Part shown: positions 23,294-36,645 of the stretch, piece after piece
How the letters are laid out: every line of letters starts with the position of its first letter
How positions within the stretch are numbered: position 1 is the stretch's first letter
DNA from: Cavia porcellus
Taxonomy: Eukaryota > Chordata > Mammalia > Rodentia > Caviidae
Assembly: GCF_034190915.1 (NCBI RefSeq)
Contig: NW_026947514.1
Location: 8,592,201-8,656,200, forward strand
DNA length: 64,000 bases
Reading direction: 5' to 3'
Position numbers and translations under genes: made by a program
The notes under the pieces: generated by a model
What the model saw: the letters and a program-made list of their open reading frames with translations, nothing else
What the model was told of the DNA's origin: nothing
Database searches by the model: none

Positions 23294-24407
23294 AAACCCT
23301 CTTGTCAACCTCTGCCTTCAAAATCTCTAGACACTTGTTTACAAAAGTATGAGTTCTACATCTAAGGACATATTTTATAATCAAGTGTGTTAGCCTTTGA
23401 TGTGCTATCGAAATTGGCCTGAACCAGTAGTAGATTTCCTGTTTTTTTTCAGTCAACCATTAGGAAAAAGAACATATAGCAAGATGACTTTTATATTTAT
23501 AAATTGTCATTAGTCTTTCAAGATTGGCCAAGACAGGCGGATAACTACCAAGCTTCCAGCATCCTGCTGGGACGCTCACTTGGATTCTACATTTCAAAGC
23601 CCTCCCAGAAAGGCTGCTTAGCTCCTTGGTTTGCAAAATGTAAAACCCCACCCACAGCCCTTCACTTTCTCTGCTCACCTTTGAATATGTGAACGCACAC
23701 TTATCCTTTTAAATTGAGCATCAAAGTCAGACCTCCCAGGACATAACTTGTCCAAACTACCCTTCAGCCAGTATCTTTGAATGAATCTACAGTCGAGAAA
23801 ACTATGCCTGAGAGGAGAGTGTGGGTTGCTTAACCTCAGCTGCCTCCAGCTAGAATTCTGGCGGGCCTTTGTTCCCTGCAGACTCCAGCGTGTCTAAGTG
23901 TCTGACGAGGGTTCCTTCTCCATTTCCCTTGGCAGGATCTGTTGACCATTTGCTGAGTCTCTCAGTTCAGAAGTTTCTCCCCACAGGATTTTATTCACTT
24001 TATTGTTCCATCTATCCATTCATTTGCTCTTCAACAAATGTCTTTAGAGCACCTGGCACTTCTCAGACTCCCCCGGAGACTGAGGGCACTGTGGAGAGTA
24101 AGACTTGGTGTCTGATTCTGCGACAATCCCAGCCCCCTCTGACAATAGGAGACAGGCAAAATTGCATCTTGGAGGCGACGCTGAACAGATTGAATGGACA
24201 TACTTACAAAGGCTTCCAATTAAGGGTTAATGATGTTACATGCAATAAATCTGTTTTTCTAGTGATCTCTGGCTGTTGGTTTAATCTGAATAAACCTGGT
24301 TATGTAAATTTCTGAAAGATGATTTATGAAGATGAGTACCTGGAAGGAAATCAACAAAAGATGACATTGTTATTGAGATAATCATGGTAATCTGGACAGA
24401 TGACACG

Positions 24408-24500
24408 GATAGGGCACTTTCTATGTGCCATGTACTGTGTCAGCAGCCGGTGGGACCTAATCACCCAATCATTCCTTCTCCTACACATCCCAGCTTGTTA
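24408..24500 (+). mobile_element. MIR SINE fragment
   Basis: GGGCACTTTCTATGTGCCAT and TACTGTGTCAGCAG match the conserved core of the ancient tRNA-derived MIR family. Short, old fragment. Confidence 0.45.
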
Positions 24501-26004
24501 GAGGCGCCATGTGAGTCCAGCTAGTGACTCAGGGAAGTGGACTCTATGGGTGAATCTGAACTGCTCTGGGCAAATCTGTTCCCTCTTCCATACACAGTCA
24601 CTGCCCCTATTGGGTGTCCTCTGTTTCTCCTCCAAACTCCTTTAACTTCCTAATAGCATCTGTGACCAGCAGCTTCAGTTGTGATCCACCTTCCACTTGG
24701 TTTCCAGCTGGTTGTTCTCTCACCACTGTCCCAATTCCAAGCTGTGAGTGGCTTTCCGGTGTGTGCCAACTTTTTGCCCTAAGTTCAAGGTGTGCGGAAG
24801 CTGGTCCCTGCTTGTCCCGCCCCCTTACTAAGCTTTAGCTACATCAGGCTGCGTGGTTCCTAGACGCATGGTGAAATTTCACACCTCTATGCAGTAGTTC
24901 ACGCTGTTCCTCTTGTCCTAAATGTCCTTCCTGTCTTTTGTATCCTTGAAATCTAAACCTCTTCGGCGTTTATCTCAATCATCTGTTCCTTACTGAGCTC
25001 ACCCCATTCTGCCATCAGATGCCCCGCTGGTCTGGATCCCACTCCTTGCAGCAGAACAAATTTTGCCTTCTAATTACTCCCCAGCTATACTGCATATTCA
25101 TCCTAGCACTTTGCACGGGTTTTGGCTTTCATGTAAATATCTTATTTATCTACCAGAGGAAAAGTAACTGCTGAAAGCCTCTCCCCTTCAGAAGGCAGTG
25201 TCTGGCCCATGGGAGACACAAGGGCTGGGGTAAATGGCCTGGTCCATCACAGAGCCATTGCCCCTCATACCCTAAAATACAGGTCAGCCCAGAGCCACTG
25301 GCCTGGCCTTGCCCCTTGCCCTGCATTTCCGTGTCCCTCCTCCCCTCTCCCACATTCTCCCAAAGCCCGCTCCACTTCATCACTGTCTCACCCCATTCCA
25401 CCGACTGTGGCTTAGTACATAACACTTTTCATCTCCTAACCCTTGGCCCATCTGAACCAGTGCAAGGTTGGCAGAGCCCAACGTTAGCCTAACTTGGGGG
25501 CTGCCTTCTGATTGTCCCCCTGGGAGCTCCCCGTGGACACCAAAGTCCACTGTGTGACAGCCCTCAAGTCTGGGGAAATGCTGGGGGCATGACGTCACTT
25601 TCAAGTCTCCTGACTACAAACGGACATTGGCAAAGGCGAAGTCTGGAGATGTCTGGTTCAGAGTATTTACAGAAGATGGAGCTATGTATTTCACTGGGAC
25701 CTGCTGCGGATCTCATGTCGCCTGTGAAATTATTAGCATTTTGACAATTGTTACTCATATAATTTTTCTTAAGCATATTATAAACTGTAGGATTCATTTC
25801 TCTTGTGTATCCCTGTGAGCTGTAAATTATTAGAAAATGTTACTAAAGAATTTCCCTAAAAATTGCGTAAGTAGAAGACATTATTAAAAGGTCATGTTCC
25901 TGGATGCTTTTGCTTAAGAAATAATATACAAAAGAAAAAGTTAAACCATGAAATTGTTTATTGTAGCATTTTTATCAAGTAAAACATTCAGAAAATAACT
26001 TGGA

Positions 26005-26115
26005 TGGTAAATATTAAGTGACGAAAAAAGCATAATATTAGAATAATGTAACCACTAAAATACACATGCGATCTGTGTAGAGATACAGGAAAACGCTTAC
26101 AAATGAGGCAAGGGC
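26005..26115 (+). mobile_element. Old LINE-like fragment
   Basis: AATATTAAGTGACGAAAAAA, then GCATAATATTAGAATAATG, resembles a common old mammalian 3' repeat (AAGTGAAAAAA..CAAAACAGTATG type). A relative occurs at 52,000-52,190. Family not certain. Confidence 0.35.
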
Positions 26116-27104
26116 CAAACACTCAGAACACAATCTTAGACCCTCTGGTTAGACATTGTAAAAATTGCATGTGAAAAATGGAATAAAACTAAATTAAACA
26201 GCAAAATTAAAACAATGTGTGTGTTGTGATTATTAGTAGAATTTCCTCCTTTGAAATATTTTTGTTGTTATAGCACTCTTGTAGTTAAACAATTAGACTA
26301 TCTACTCCATCCTTTTTGGCTTGTTCACTAGACCAAATCAAGTGGAAGGTTGTTGAGATTCAAAATTTTGCACCTAATCACAAGTGATAACATTGTACTT
26401 GGCTTGGGAAGCTCTGTTAGTTTCCACCAAAAGCACACGTATTTCTGTCCTCAATCAGTATAAATCAGCCAATGGCAAAACCACAAGATCTTTAAAAGAG
26501 GAGAAACAATATCTCAGTCATCTGTTATCTCCAGACTCAGGACTGTGCTTTGCACAGAGCGGATGAAGGCCAACTCTCCATCATGCATCTTAGGGGTGGA
26601 CAAGTGGCTGAGAGAGTTTCTGAACCCTGTTGCCAAAAACTCCCAGCTTGCTCATGACGTTCACAGACTTCCTCTGGTTACAACATGAAGCCACACCCGA
26701 GTGAGAATCTTGTCCCTGGAGTGGCTTTGGGATAAATGACCTGGATGGAATCATGGACACTGAGCCTAACTAGGGCTAATTTTTGTGCAGTAAAGAATCC
26801 ACTTCTGAGTATAGGGGAACAAAGGGATCAGGGTTTTTTGGTTCCTTTCCCAGTATTTCTGACCCCTGCAGACTAGACATAGGACAATGGCAAAGACCAG
26901 AGGAGCACAGGCACAATCATTTTAACAGCAAGAGTCGAAAGTGTTAGGGATCGTTTTCCTTACATCTCATCGATTGGAACTCGTCACAGGACTGCACCTA
27001 GCTTCCTGGAAGGCAGGAGGTGGACTCTGCCAGGCTGCTAAGACAGAGCTAAGCTAGACTGGATAGGAAGGCACAGCTAGTAGTCTGTAATAAGGGGATA
27101 TTTA

Positions 27105-27900
27105 AAAACCTTTTATTATGAAAGTTTCAAGAAAATTTTAAAAATGTATAATGAGCACAACATAAATCTTCATCATTGCCAAAATTTCCCGGTTTCTTCT
27201 CCTCCCAGCTCCCCGGCCGGTAGTACTACTTTCATTTGTTGTAAACTGTACATCACATAACATTTGGATTATTTTTAGCATGCGATTTGACCCATAAATA
27301 CATCAACTCTGTCTCCAATAATCTTTCAAATATGACCATCTGCCATTCTCACACATAAAATTAAAAAATAATTCATTAATATAATGTCCAAGCCATATTA
27401 AAATTTACTTGTATGTCTAAAAAAAAAAAATCTGTCTACAGTTACTACTCAAATCAGGGTCCAGGCAGAGTCCACACATGGTGTTGGTTACCATGTCCTG
27501 CCGAGCTCCTCGGCCTGTCATGCCTCTCCACCCCACTTTTGAAAATGTCACCAGCTTAGTAGAGAGATTAGACTCCTTTTCCTGAATATTTCACAATGAG
27601 ACTTTCTTCTTCAAATTATGCCCTCCGGAACATTCCTTAGCAATTTCTTGAATTATCTGGACAAAAGGCACGATGTCTCTGAGGCTCCTGCTCACCACTA
27701 ACACCTGCAAAAGCATTTGTCACACTCACTGCCCTCTGCTGGGTGTCATCACATGCCCTCCTCACAGCTTGGTCAACACCACACAGTTGGGTGCTAATTT
27801 GGTATGTGCAAAGAGCACCTCAGTTTGTATTTTGCTAATTCAAGAGGTGTAGAGAAGCACCTTTAACTGCATTTCCTTAGCTGCTGTTGCCACCCCTGTA
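27105..27900. mobile_element. Ancient LINE-like segment
   Basis: Recalls an old mammalian LINE consensus in order: TATAATGAGCACAACATAAA, then CATAAATACATCAACTCTG, then AATAATTCATTAATATAATG, then CTCAAATCAGGGTCCAGGCA, then GGTTACCATGTCCTG. Too diverged to fix family or orientation. Confidence 0.45.
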
Positions 27901-28033
27901 TTTACACATTTGTGACAGGACTTGATTCTTAAAGTCTTCTCACTGGGAGCAGTGCTGTCCTCTGTGCGATTCTGTAGCAGTCTCCTTTTACTGTCACAAT
28001 TTACTTTTACTGTCACGATTCACTTTTTAAAAA

Positions 28034-28170
28034 TTAAACTTAGCTGGATGCAGAGGCACATGTCCACAGTATCAGAGACTCAGGACATTGAAGCAGGATA
28101 ATCCTGGTGTTGAGCCCAGGACTCCAACACCAGCCTAAGCAATAAAACAAGACTCCATCTCAGAAACAAA
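28034..28170 (+). mobile_element. 7SL-derived SINE (B1-like), diverged
   Basis: AGCTGGATGCAGAGGCACAT, ACTCAGGACATTGAAGCAGG, TTGAGCCCAGGACTCCAACA and AAGACTCCATCTCAG follow the 7SL-SINE order. Old copy. Confidence 0.65.
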
Positions 28171-28196
28171 CACTCCAAAAGAATTAATGACATTTG

Positions 28197-28400
28197 TTAC
28201 GGTTTAGGAGGTGGGGTCCCATTGGAAGAGGTCATGAACTTGGAGGCTGCACCTCCCTTCCCTGCTCCTCCTGGACTCTGCCTCCTGAGCACCATGAGGT
28301 GAGCTCTCCACTGCCCTGCTGGTTTTCCGTGGGAGCCAACTGACCAAATTGCAGTTGGCAGGTATTTTGTGCCAGCAAAAAGAAAGGCAACTAAGACAGA
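28197..28400 (+). mobile_element. MaLR-type LTR remnant
   Basis: Starts in GGAGGTGGGGTCCCATTGGA, contains CTCTGCCTCCTGAGCACCAT and ends GGTATTTTGTGCCAGC followed by AGGCAACTAAGACAGA, the usual order of a MaLR LTR with an internal deletion. No coding sequence. Confidence 0.7.
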
Positions 28401-28649
28401 GTTAACAAAATATTAAGCTCAAAGTACAGAGCTAGTGCTCCCACCCTGCTCACGGTTTCCTCTGTCATTACAGCTTGCATTAGGGTGGTACCTCCGTCAC
28501 AGCCAATGAACCAACACTGACATATCGTTGACTAAATCCATAATTTAAGAGTCACCTTTTGGTGTCATGTAGTTCTAGAGGCTATGACAAAGGTACTGTT
28601 AGAGAAGGGCTCTGTGCCATTAAAATCCTGTGTGCTTCCAATTCATCCC

Positions 28650-29420
28650 TCCTCGGTGAGCCCTTGCAATCACTAATCTTTTTACAACTGTCTTAGTTTT
28701 GCCATTTCGAGAATGTCGTATAATTAGAATCCTACTGCACATAGCTTTTTCAGACTGCATACTTTTCAGACCAGCTTCTTTCCTTCAACAACATGCATTT
28801 AAGTTTCTGCCATGTATTTTCATGGCCGGATGCCTTATTTCTTTATATTGCTGAATAACATTTCATAACAGAATATACCACAGTTTATCTATTAGCCTAC
28901 TAATGGCTATCTTGATTTCTTCCAGGTTTTGGTAATTACGTGTAAAGCTGCAATAAACATTCATACTCAAATTTTTGGGTGGATGTAATTTTCAATTCAT
29001 TTTGGCAAATGCTGGGTCATATGAAAAAGCATGCTTTTTGTAAGCCATCAACAAATTGTCTTTCAAAGTGGCTGTACTATTGTATTTCTACCAACAATGA
29101 ATCAGAGTTCCTCTACATCCTTGCCAACATTTGCTGTTGTTAGTGTTTTGAGTTTTCATAAGCTTATTTAACATCTGTATCTCTTCCTTGGCAGGGTATC
29201 TATTCCAATTTTTTTCCTACTTTGTAATTGATTTGTTGTTTGCCTGGTGAATTTTAAGAATCCTTTGCATATTTTGGATACAAATGCTTCATCAGATATT
29301 TCCCAATATTTTTCCTTGTGTGGGCGGTGCCTTTTTATTAAGCATCTTTCATGTTTAGACTTTTGCATTGAGATACTTGTAGATTTTACATGTAGGTGTG
29401 AGGAATAATTCAGAGAGACC
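28650..29420 (-). mobile_element. L1 LINE fragment (antisense)
   Basis: The plus strand is the reverse of an old L1 3' region: AGCTGCAATAAACATTCATA, then AATGCTGGGTCATATG, then TTTCAAAGTGGCTGTACTAT, then CTACATCCTTGCCAACATTT, then TTGCATATTTTGGATACAAA, then CATCAGATATTTCCCAATAT. Stops prevent any ORF. Confidence 0.85.
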
Positions 29421-29589
29421 TCATGTACCATACACTCATTTTTCCCAGTGGGAACGTCTTGCAAAACTACAGTTTTGCAGTGTCACACCAAGACACCAAT
29501 ACTGACACAGTCAAGACAGGGACACTGTCACCAACACAAACTCTCCCATGCTGCCTCTCACCTTGGGAACAGTCTACCTTATCATTAGA

Positions 29590-29870
29590 GATCCCATTCT
29601 GATTGAGTGTGTCTTTCGCTGCCCCTGCTGTATGTGGACATCAGATCCCAGGCTCCTCAGCTCTCCAGTGCAGACTCATGCCAGAGACTCTGCAGGTAGA
29701 GTTCAGGCCTTGGAGCGTGGACTGGCACTGTGTCCTCAGTGCCCCCTGCTCTGCTCAGTTTCCAGCCTCCTGGGGTAAGCAGCTCTCAAGCTCTTCAGTG
29801 AGCAGATGGAAAACTGAGTTATTCTGTATTGATTTGGCTCCTTTAGAGAACCCTAACCAATACAACTGAC
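29590..29870 (+). mobile_element. LTR-like remnant
   Basis: Ends ATTGATTTGGCTCCTTTAGA then GAACCCTAACCAATACAAC, a 3' end common in old mammalian repeats of MaLR type. The internal part (CAGATCCCAGGCTCCTCAGC) is only suggestive. Family uncertain. Confidence 0.4.
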
Positions 29871-31832
29871 ATTGGGTCCTGTCTCCTCGTGTACGGATGG
29901 AAGCTCAGATTGAAGCATGTCATGTCCATGTAAGATGGAGGTAAAAATGACCAAAGTGAGAAAATACACTCTGGACTCTTGCACGTCTGCTAGCCTGGTA
30001 GTGGCAGAAGTATGTGGCTTTAAGCACGGTGGCAGTGTGGTGGCCCATCTAGCCATTTGCAAGGCTGAGATCCTGCTGCTGAAGGGTCTACCTCAATGGC
30101 CTTGGTGGCTTTCCCTAGGGTTTGGTGGGCAGGAGTCCTGCAGGGACTTTCTCATCAGGTCTGGCTTTTGTTCTCAAACGTTTAGAACCTCAGGTCTCGC
30201 TTGCGTCTCTCACAGTTCTCCCAGTGATCTTGTATCTGTCCATTTACCTGTTTTATTTTGATCACACAAACTGGGTAAACCAATATAACCACTAGTAATA
30301 TTAACTACCCCACCCATATCCGTTTGTTTCTTGTGTGTATAATTGACTGAATCCATTCTTCTTTCTTGGAACCAAAAACCTTGACTAAGAGACTAAATTC
30401 TCAAGTCTCAGAAAAGTATTAGCAAATGAAGCAGTGAGCTGAGACATGGAATTAAACAGGCGGTGACTTAGCTGTGATATATAATTAATAATCTGTTTGC
30501 CCTAAAACAATAGCAAAGATGATCTTTCCCTGTAGGAGGTAGGAAGTGCAGCTGGCTCATGGTGATGCCTCTTAAAGTGTGCTCTCTTGGCTGCTGTGGG
30601 TCTTGGGTCTCCACCAGGTAGGTTCAGCAACTGGGAATCTTTAGACACCTTTTCGAGATGTTAATGGCATCATTTAATGTACACTGAGCCTAATAAGATG
30701 AATTTTGGATTTATGTTGTTACTTTTTAATTTCAATATTTTAGATAATTGATTTTTTTTTATCGTATTGTATAAAAGCTGTGACAAACCAGAAATACTTT
30801 TCTAAAAGCCCTTTGTCGTGCTGAGTTTGGGAAGCTCTGATTTTAGGAATCCACAGTCCATGGTCTTTCCTCAGCTCCATCTTCAGGTGCAGACGCACGT
30901 GTGTCACCTCAGTCCTTGCATGATCTCCAGGGAGTGAGCTCATGCTTTTCAGCAATTAGCTGCACAGTGAGGGCACCCAAGCAATCTGAACATCAACCCC
31001 TTCCCCAGTTGCTAATCTACCAATAAGGAGCAAATTTAAAACAACATTCAGCCTACAGTTTTCCCTGCTGGTCATGGCACATGACAGGTCAGCACTCTGG
31101 TAGCCACCCTCTCCCTGGAGGATTCTGGGATCTTGGCCCATGAGCAGCCATGGATTCTACACTTCTAGGTCACATACTCTTAGGCATCATCCCTCAGGGC
31201 ACAGGAAGCAGGCTAATGTGCTGGAAAGTTTCCAGAGGCCCCAGGATTCTGTTCCAGTTCTGTGTGACTATCTTCATTCATTCCTCTCAGCCTTCTCACA
31301 GGCAGGGTGCAGGCAACCACCACGATACTCACGCGTCTTACAAGTGTGTTGTGTGTGACCCAGCAGCACCTGGCAGAATGAGCCACAGAGGATGGTGCAT
31401 TGCTTTCCTCCCCAGCAGCTCTGGATCTCCTGCCCAGGATGGATGCTACCACGTTCTTATCCCTGTCATCATACATTAGCCCCGCACACCCAGTAGGTCC
31501 TCAGACAGCTTTGCTGGAGGAACAAGTGGCCTCCAGCTGTCCCGAACCCTACAACCAGGTTGTTATGATTTCTATACTGTGGCAACTTGAGAAGTCTAGA
31601 AGCTTAACTAAGTGAATCAGCAGCTCCCCATCCTGGGTGTAGAGGACAAGCAGTTACCTCTAGGATATTTTTCACTGTATCAATTTGAGAAGGTCAGAAG
31701 TTTAAGTGATTCAACAGGGGACCAGGATCACTAGTTTTAAGCATCCTCAGCCTATGCAAGAGGGCAGGCAGGGGGTTTGAGTGCTATACCCACCCAGGGG
31801 AGCAGCCTGCATACAATAAAAGACAAATGAGG

Positions 31833-31868
31833 AGGCCAGGGGTTTAGCTCGGCGGGGAGGGGGGGAGC
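31833..31868 (+). mobile_element. ID SINE, short 5' fragment
   Basis: GGCCAGGGGTTTAGCTCGGC matches an ID head and then passes into a G-run. Truncated remnant. Confidence 0.45.
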
Positions 31869-32069
31869 AAATGAGGAGGCACTGATTGCTGCTTCTTTGG
31901 AGGAGTTCAGGGTTTCACTTTCGGCTTAGACGTCATCTCCTGGGTTCTGGCACATACTGTTAGGCTTCTGCCTGGGACTCTTCAGCCTTCCATAGTTGGT
32001 TCTTCAGTGTTCTGCTGTAGCCCCTTCGGCTTCCTGATAGGGACCTGCACAGGGCACTGCCAGAAGCTC

Positions 32070-32510
32070 TGGCTGGATACCCCTCAAAATACTCCCTTGG
32101 CTTTGAACATCATCGTTCTTGCCACTTTCTGAAGCAGTCCTACAAGTCCTCTTCTGTGTCTTCGGTTGCATTGTCATGGCTATGTCGGGGTCTTGTATCC
32201 ATCTAGAACATCTGTCTTTTGTGGGCATTCTTTGTGAGGGAGCCGAAAGTTGCCTGGTGCCTGATGTGGTGAACAGGTGGGTGAGGTCGCCCCACAATGG
32301 TCACGGGCCTGCCTCTCACTGCATGGCGCCTGGCGACAGCATTCACTGCATTTCTGATCACATCTCATAAAGACAGTCATGAGAGGACTTCTACGACTGC
32401 TTCAGGAAGTGGCAAAATGAGTTTCTGAATCAAGGAGGAGTATTTCCAGGAGGATTAATAGCAACGTGTCTATTGCTGCAGTAAACATTAACAATTTAAA
32501 TATTCACCAT
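32070..32510. mobile_element. Palindromic mariner-derived element, copy 2
   Basis: Same layout as the element at 70-560. The minus strand of about 32,080-32,165 reads DCFRKWQER and then REYFEG, a mariner transposase C-terminal signature. After about 200 bases, the plus strand at 32,376-32,450 reads EDFYDCFRKWQNE, the same segment inverted. The central part (GTGAACAGG, CGCCCCACAATGGTCACGGG, TTTCTGATCACATCTC) aligns with the centre of copy 1. No intact ORF. Confidence 0.6.
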
Positions 32511-32602
32511 GTTATTTCAATCACCTGCTCCCTCTCTTTGACCTTTGAAAGGCACCATTTGTTGGGGAAAAGGTCAGGTGATGTCATTTCAGGTTGGTAA
32601 AT

Positions 32603-32663
32603 ACAAACACACACACGGAAAAAAGTGTTAGCAATGAGGTGGTCAATTTGAGAAATTTATATT
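32603..32663 (-). terminator. Candidate poly(A) site for CLMN
   Basis: On the minus strand AATATAAA (32,656-32,663) is followed about 40 bases later by a GT-rich tract (32,603-32,616). Cleavage would fall near 32,635-32,645. AATATA is a variant signal; the GT-rich element strengthens the call. Confidence 0.35.
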
Positions 32664-34984
32664 CAAAAATTTTCTTAAGAATACACATAATTTTACAAGA
32701 TCATTCATCATAGCACCAAGCCCAATATTCCTTAACAGAAAACACTCCAATAACAAATACTCCAGTTAATTTCCCACGGGTATAAATTATGCAAATAGCC
32801 ACTTACATCTTCATTTACAATAATCAATAAATAAGAGTGCACATTCATACAATTTTTTTTTACAAAGATCCTTTTTGTTTTTCTTACAAAGCTACACCTA
32901 AGTATATACTAAATAGACAAAATAATCCTGTACTACAAAATAACATTTCACTTTGTTTTTTCTTCAACAGTTCTCCGGCAGCCCTCGGTAAAAAACTTCA
33001 CACACAGTCAATTAAGTCCTGCCATGACATTAAAGAAATATTAATCTGTTAATTGTGTCAACTCCCTCAGAATGAAACACCTATTACCATCCAATGTGCT
33101 GTGCTCCTAGCATTATCTGCAGCTTTAATAATCTGTCCCAAGAGTGTACAGGAGGGAGCAACCTTTTTTCCTATTTGTCTTTGGCTGATATTTTCAGCAC
33201 CCAAACAAATAATGCTGGCAGAGTCATAAGGTCCATTTCAAGGGCAAGGAGCAGTTATCTTCTTCCCATGCCTGGTGTCAGGTACCACCACCAGCTCAAG
33301 GATCTTCCACACAACCCTGCTGGCCTTTGGCTCAAGGAATTTCATGTTGGAATGCAAGAGGCTTTAGTTCTGAGCAGAATCTCCATGCATTTTTACTTTG
33401 ATTACTGCTAGGGGCAGGGGGAAAAGACTGGAGGGGTGGAAAGTTCCAGCTGTCTGTAACTATTTATTCCTGCAGCTGAACTTCTGAACTGGAAAGAAAT
33501 TCCTCTGGGAAACTGCCTCCGAGGAGGCTGACTTAGAGAGACCTATTTAGTTCTGGGAGCCCCAGGAAGCAGATCTCCCAGGTTCTACTTCAAACTTTCA
33601 GCTCAAACCTTTTAAGTCAGACAGCTCAGACAGCTTTCTGCTTTACCAAACTCTTTGCAAAGGCACCTTTCTGTGACTCTAAACAGGACGCAATGTTCTA
33701 TGCTTTGGAGTTCACTTATATACAGAAGTGCATTTAAGGAAATGGGTCACTTATTGAGATAACAACACAGCAGCAACAAGAAGCTATTGCTAACCTTTGG
33801 ATTTTTTAAACCTAAAGAGGATTCATTGGAGGTCTTCTAACTTCCAACCCAGAGAAGTAAACGCACTATGCAGGTAAGCCAGAGCTGCAACACGGGTCCC
33901 TGGTGCCCAGGCCAGTGAGTGCTGTCTGCTCTCAGGACTACAAGGCACTACCAAGTTTCCTTTAAAAAGTGTCCTTAACCACTGCATGACATTTAGGAAA
34001 ATGCGCATCTCATGCCTGTCCTTCCTCACAGTCTTATCTTAATGCTGTTGACATCTGCTACAGCTACAAGAATAGTGATTGTCACACATGGAATAATCCC
34101 ATCAAGTGATTTATCTTTTTTAAAAGTTTTTTGATAACACTGATAAAGTTGTAATATTATTTTCAATTTGAAAGACAAAGAAGGATCCTCAACCAATTAC
34201 GATTTAGGCACGTAACTCATGCTCTGCAGCCACCACGGTAAACATGCAGGTCTCAGGCCTTGCAGTGAGAAGCCAGCCTCGTTTCCTACTGTGTTGGAGG
34301 TGGAGAGGGCACAGGAGCAGGATGTACTGTGAAGTCACTGAAAACCTGCACATGAAGTTAGATAATGAACTGTATTGTTACAGGTTCTTTATAGGCAGAA
34401 ACGCAGTTGGGATTCCGCAGCTAGAGGCTACCACATGGATTTCACGTGCTCATGAAGGAGTCCAGCAGCTTTGATGTGGAAGCGGAAGTCAGGTGCAGAA
34501 GTTGGGAGGAGGGAAGGATGCAAAGAAGGGGGTGCGATGTAACCAATAATCTTTGCCACCCATAACTTGCCACCTAGCCCAATGTCACCACGAATCAACT
34601 CTCGTAGGGGATCACTTCATTTTCTAAGTAGTGAAAATTAACATCAGAGAATCAGTCCTAGATTGCAGGTTCTGCCACTTACTAGTTCTAGGCTATGGCC
34701 TTCCTATCTTTCAGTCCCAGGCTTTCATTCCCTCCCGGGAGACTGTTACAAGGGTCAAGTGAGTTAATGCATATACAGTGACTTCAACTTCCTCTTGTAA
34801 TACATCTTGCAGTAGAGACAAGGCAGCTGGAATCAGGTGGTGGACTGGAGAGTGGTTGGCAGAAGCCATGGAAATGCAACGTGGGGAAAGGAAGTACTCA
34901 GTGCTTGGAGAGAAGGGAAACGGACAAGAGGTACTAAGCAGTCTCCAACTTCACAAGCAGCTCACGGGGCTCAGTGGACAAATA

Positions 34985-35108
34985 CGGGCTGAGCGTCCTC
35001 ACTGCAAAGCTCAGTGAGGTTACTGTGCCCAAGATCACCTAGACGTCAGGTGACGGAGCTGGGGCTCTCAAACCTGCCCTGTTTCTAATCCCACAGTACC
35101 TCCAAGGA
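34985..35108 (+). mobile_element. MIR SINE fragment
   Basis: CTCAGTGAGGTTACTGTGCC, CAAGATCACCTAGACGTCAG and GGAGCTGGGGCTCTCAAACC follow the MIR 3' half order. Ancient copy. Confidence 0.55.
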
Positions 35109-36544
35109 AGGAGGGAGGGCTCTTTTCCAGACAGTCCTGCTGGATGCCGTTAGACGTCCCATCTGAGTGTCAGGGTTTTAAATAAGTTAGCAGTGAGGTG
35201 GGAGCTACAGACTGTGAATCGTGTATATTTAATCACGACTTGGTCCAAAGAGCACAAAATACTGGTCATCTAGTTTGCACAGACAAGAATGGTTCCTGGC
35301 ACATTGCTGGTCCCACCCCGGGCATGTTGGGTGGGAAGAACTGCTTGCCTGACAGGTTTTTATCTAGGTTCTCAGAACAAAGCTCTGAATACCACCAAGT
35401 CTGCCCTCCTGGCACTGCAGGGTCTGGCAAACCTCAAGAGTCAGCTCAGGAAGTCTGCTAACTTCACCAACTCGCTGAGAACCAGGAGCTCCCAGTTTCC
35501 GGGGCTGTGCCTCCTACGTGACCAAACTCATCGCAAGTCCCCTCCTGCACACAAGGAGTGAGAAACGACCAGCCTGAGGTCGCTGTGGGGCTTGTACCCA
35601 TGGAAGCGCGGAGGGTGGCGCGCTCTTGAGGCTGCTTAGGGAATGGGCATCCTTCTGGGTGGCAACAGGAGAGCCATCATGTGACTCTCACGTTGCGGGT
35701 TCACTTCCACGAGCTGCTGGCTCGTTCCTGAGGCCGTGCCTGATGAAAAGCAGGGAGACAAAGGCCCAGCCAGCAAAGGAACCCTGTGCCTCATTCCCGG
35801 CTCTGTCCCACTGGCTAACAAGGGGACGGTTCTGCAGCAAATAAACAATACAGTGACCGCAGCACGGCCCCTCAGCCTTCCCCAGGTCCTGCCCTTCTCA
35901 TGAATGCGGCCCTTCACCAATCGCTATCTACGCAAAGGTGGCAGCTGATGGCACCTGCAGGCCCGAGATGTTCCATCTTCCCCAGCTGCCACATCAGCAG
36001 GGAAGACGCAATGTTGGGGAAGCGAAACAACCTGCGTGGGCCTGCGAGATCTGTGTGCTGGATTCCTGGTGGAAACGTCACAGAGGATCTGAGGAGGCGG
36101 CTCTGTGAGGCTGTGTTGGCCTGAGGCCCCAGCACAGCCCACTGCTGGACGTGAGACGGGAGCACCACACAGGCGGCCAGGCGGGTCGTGTGGCACAGAC
36201 CCCAGGAAGGGCATCTCCATACAGGAAGGAGAGCGACGCTGGGTCTCCCATCTCCGGCAGGCCCTCCAGAAATGGGGGAAAAGTGAGCTTGCACGAAAGA
36301 GCCCACGCCATCCGGTGGCACACCAATGACATACCCCCAGGAAGAGCACGCTCCTCACCGAGCAAGCCACGGCTCCTGTGGACACTCACAGGACACCTTT
36401 CTACACCAGGACCCTGACTTCTGAGGGAGACAAGGTCCACAGAGGCTGGAGTTTTGTAGAAAAATGACAGGAATGGCGATGGCCATCCCACAGTCACTGG
36501 CTGGCAGGGAGACGAGGGGTTTCTCCTTTCTCAGCTTTGGTTCC

Positions 36545-36645
36545 TGTTTTTGTCTTGTTTGATATGGGGGTTTTGCTATGTACCCTAGACTGGTCTTGAA
36601 CTCAGGGGCTTGAGGGACCCTCCCACCTCAGCCTTCCTGTCTCTT
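36545..36645 (-). mobile_element. B1-like SINE, partial
   Basis: Antisense: GGGTTTTGCTATGTACCC, AGACTGGTCTTGAACTCAGG, CCCACCTCAGCCTTCCTG. Truncated at the 5' end of the element. Confidence 0.7.

Larger units (their letters stand above)
15850..32600. other. DICER1-CLMN intergenic region
   Basis: No gene recognised on either strand; all ORFs are short and lack family features. The content is the SINEs, L1 pieces, LTRs and microsatellites listed separately. Stretches 18,960-20,330, 23,310-24,400, 24,510-26,000, 29,880-31,830 and 26,120-27,100 show nothing I can assign. If a DICER1 antisense lncRNA exists in this species, its exons would fall here. Confidence 0.7.
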
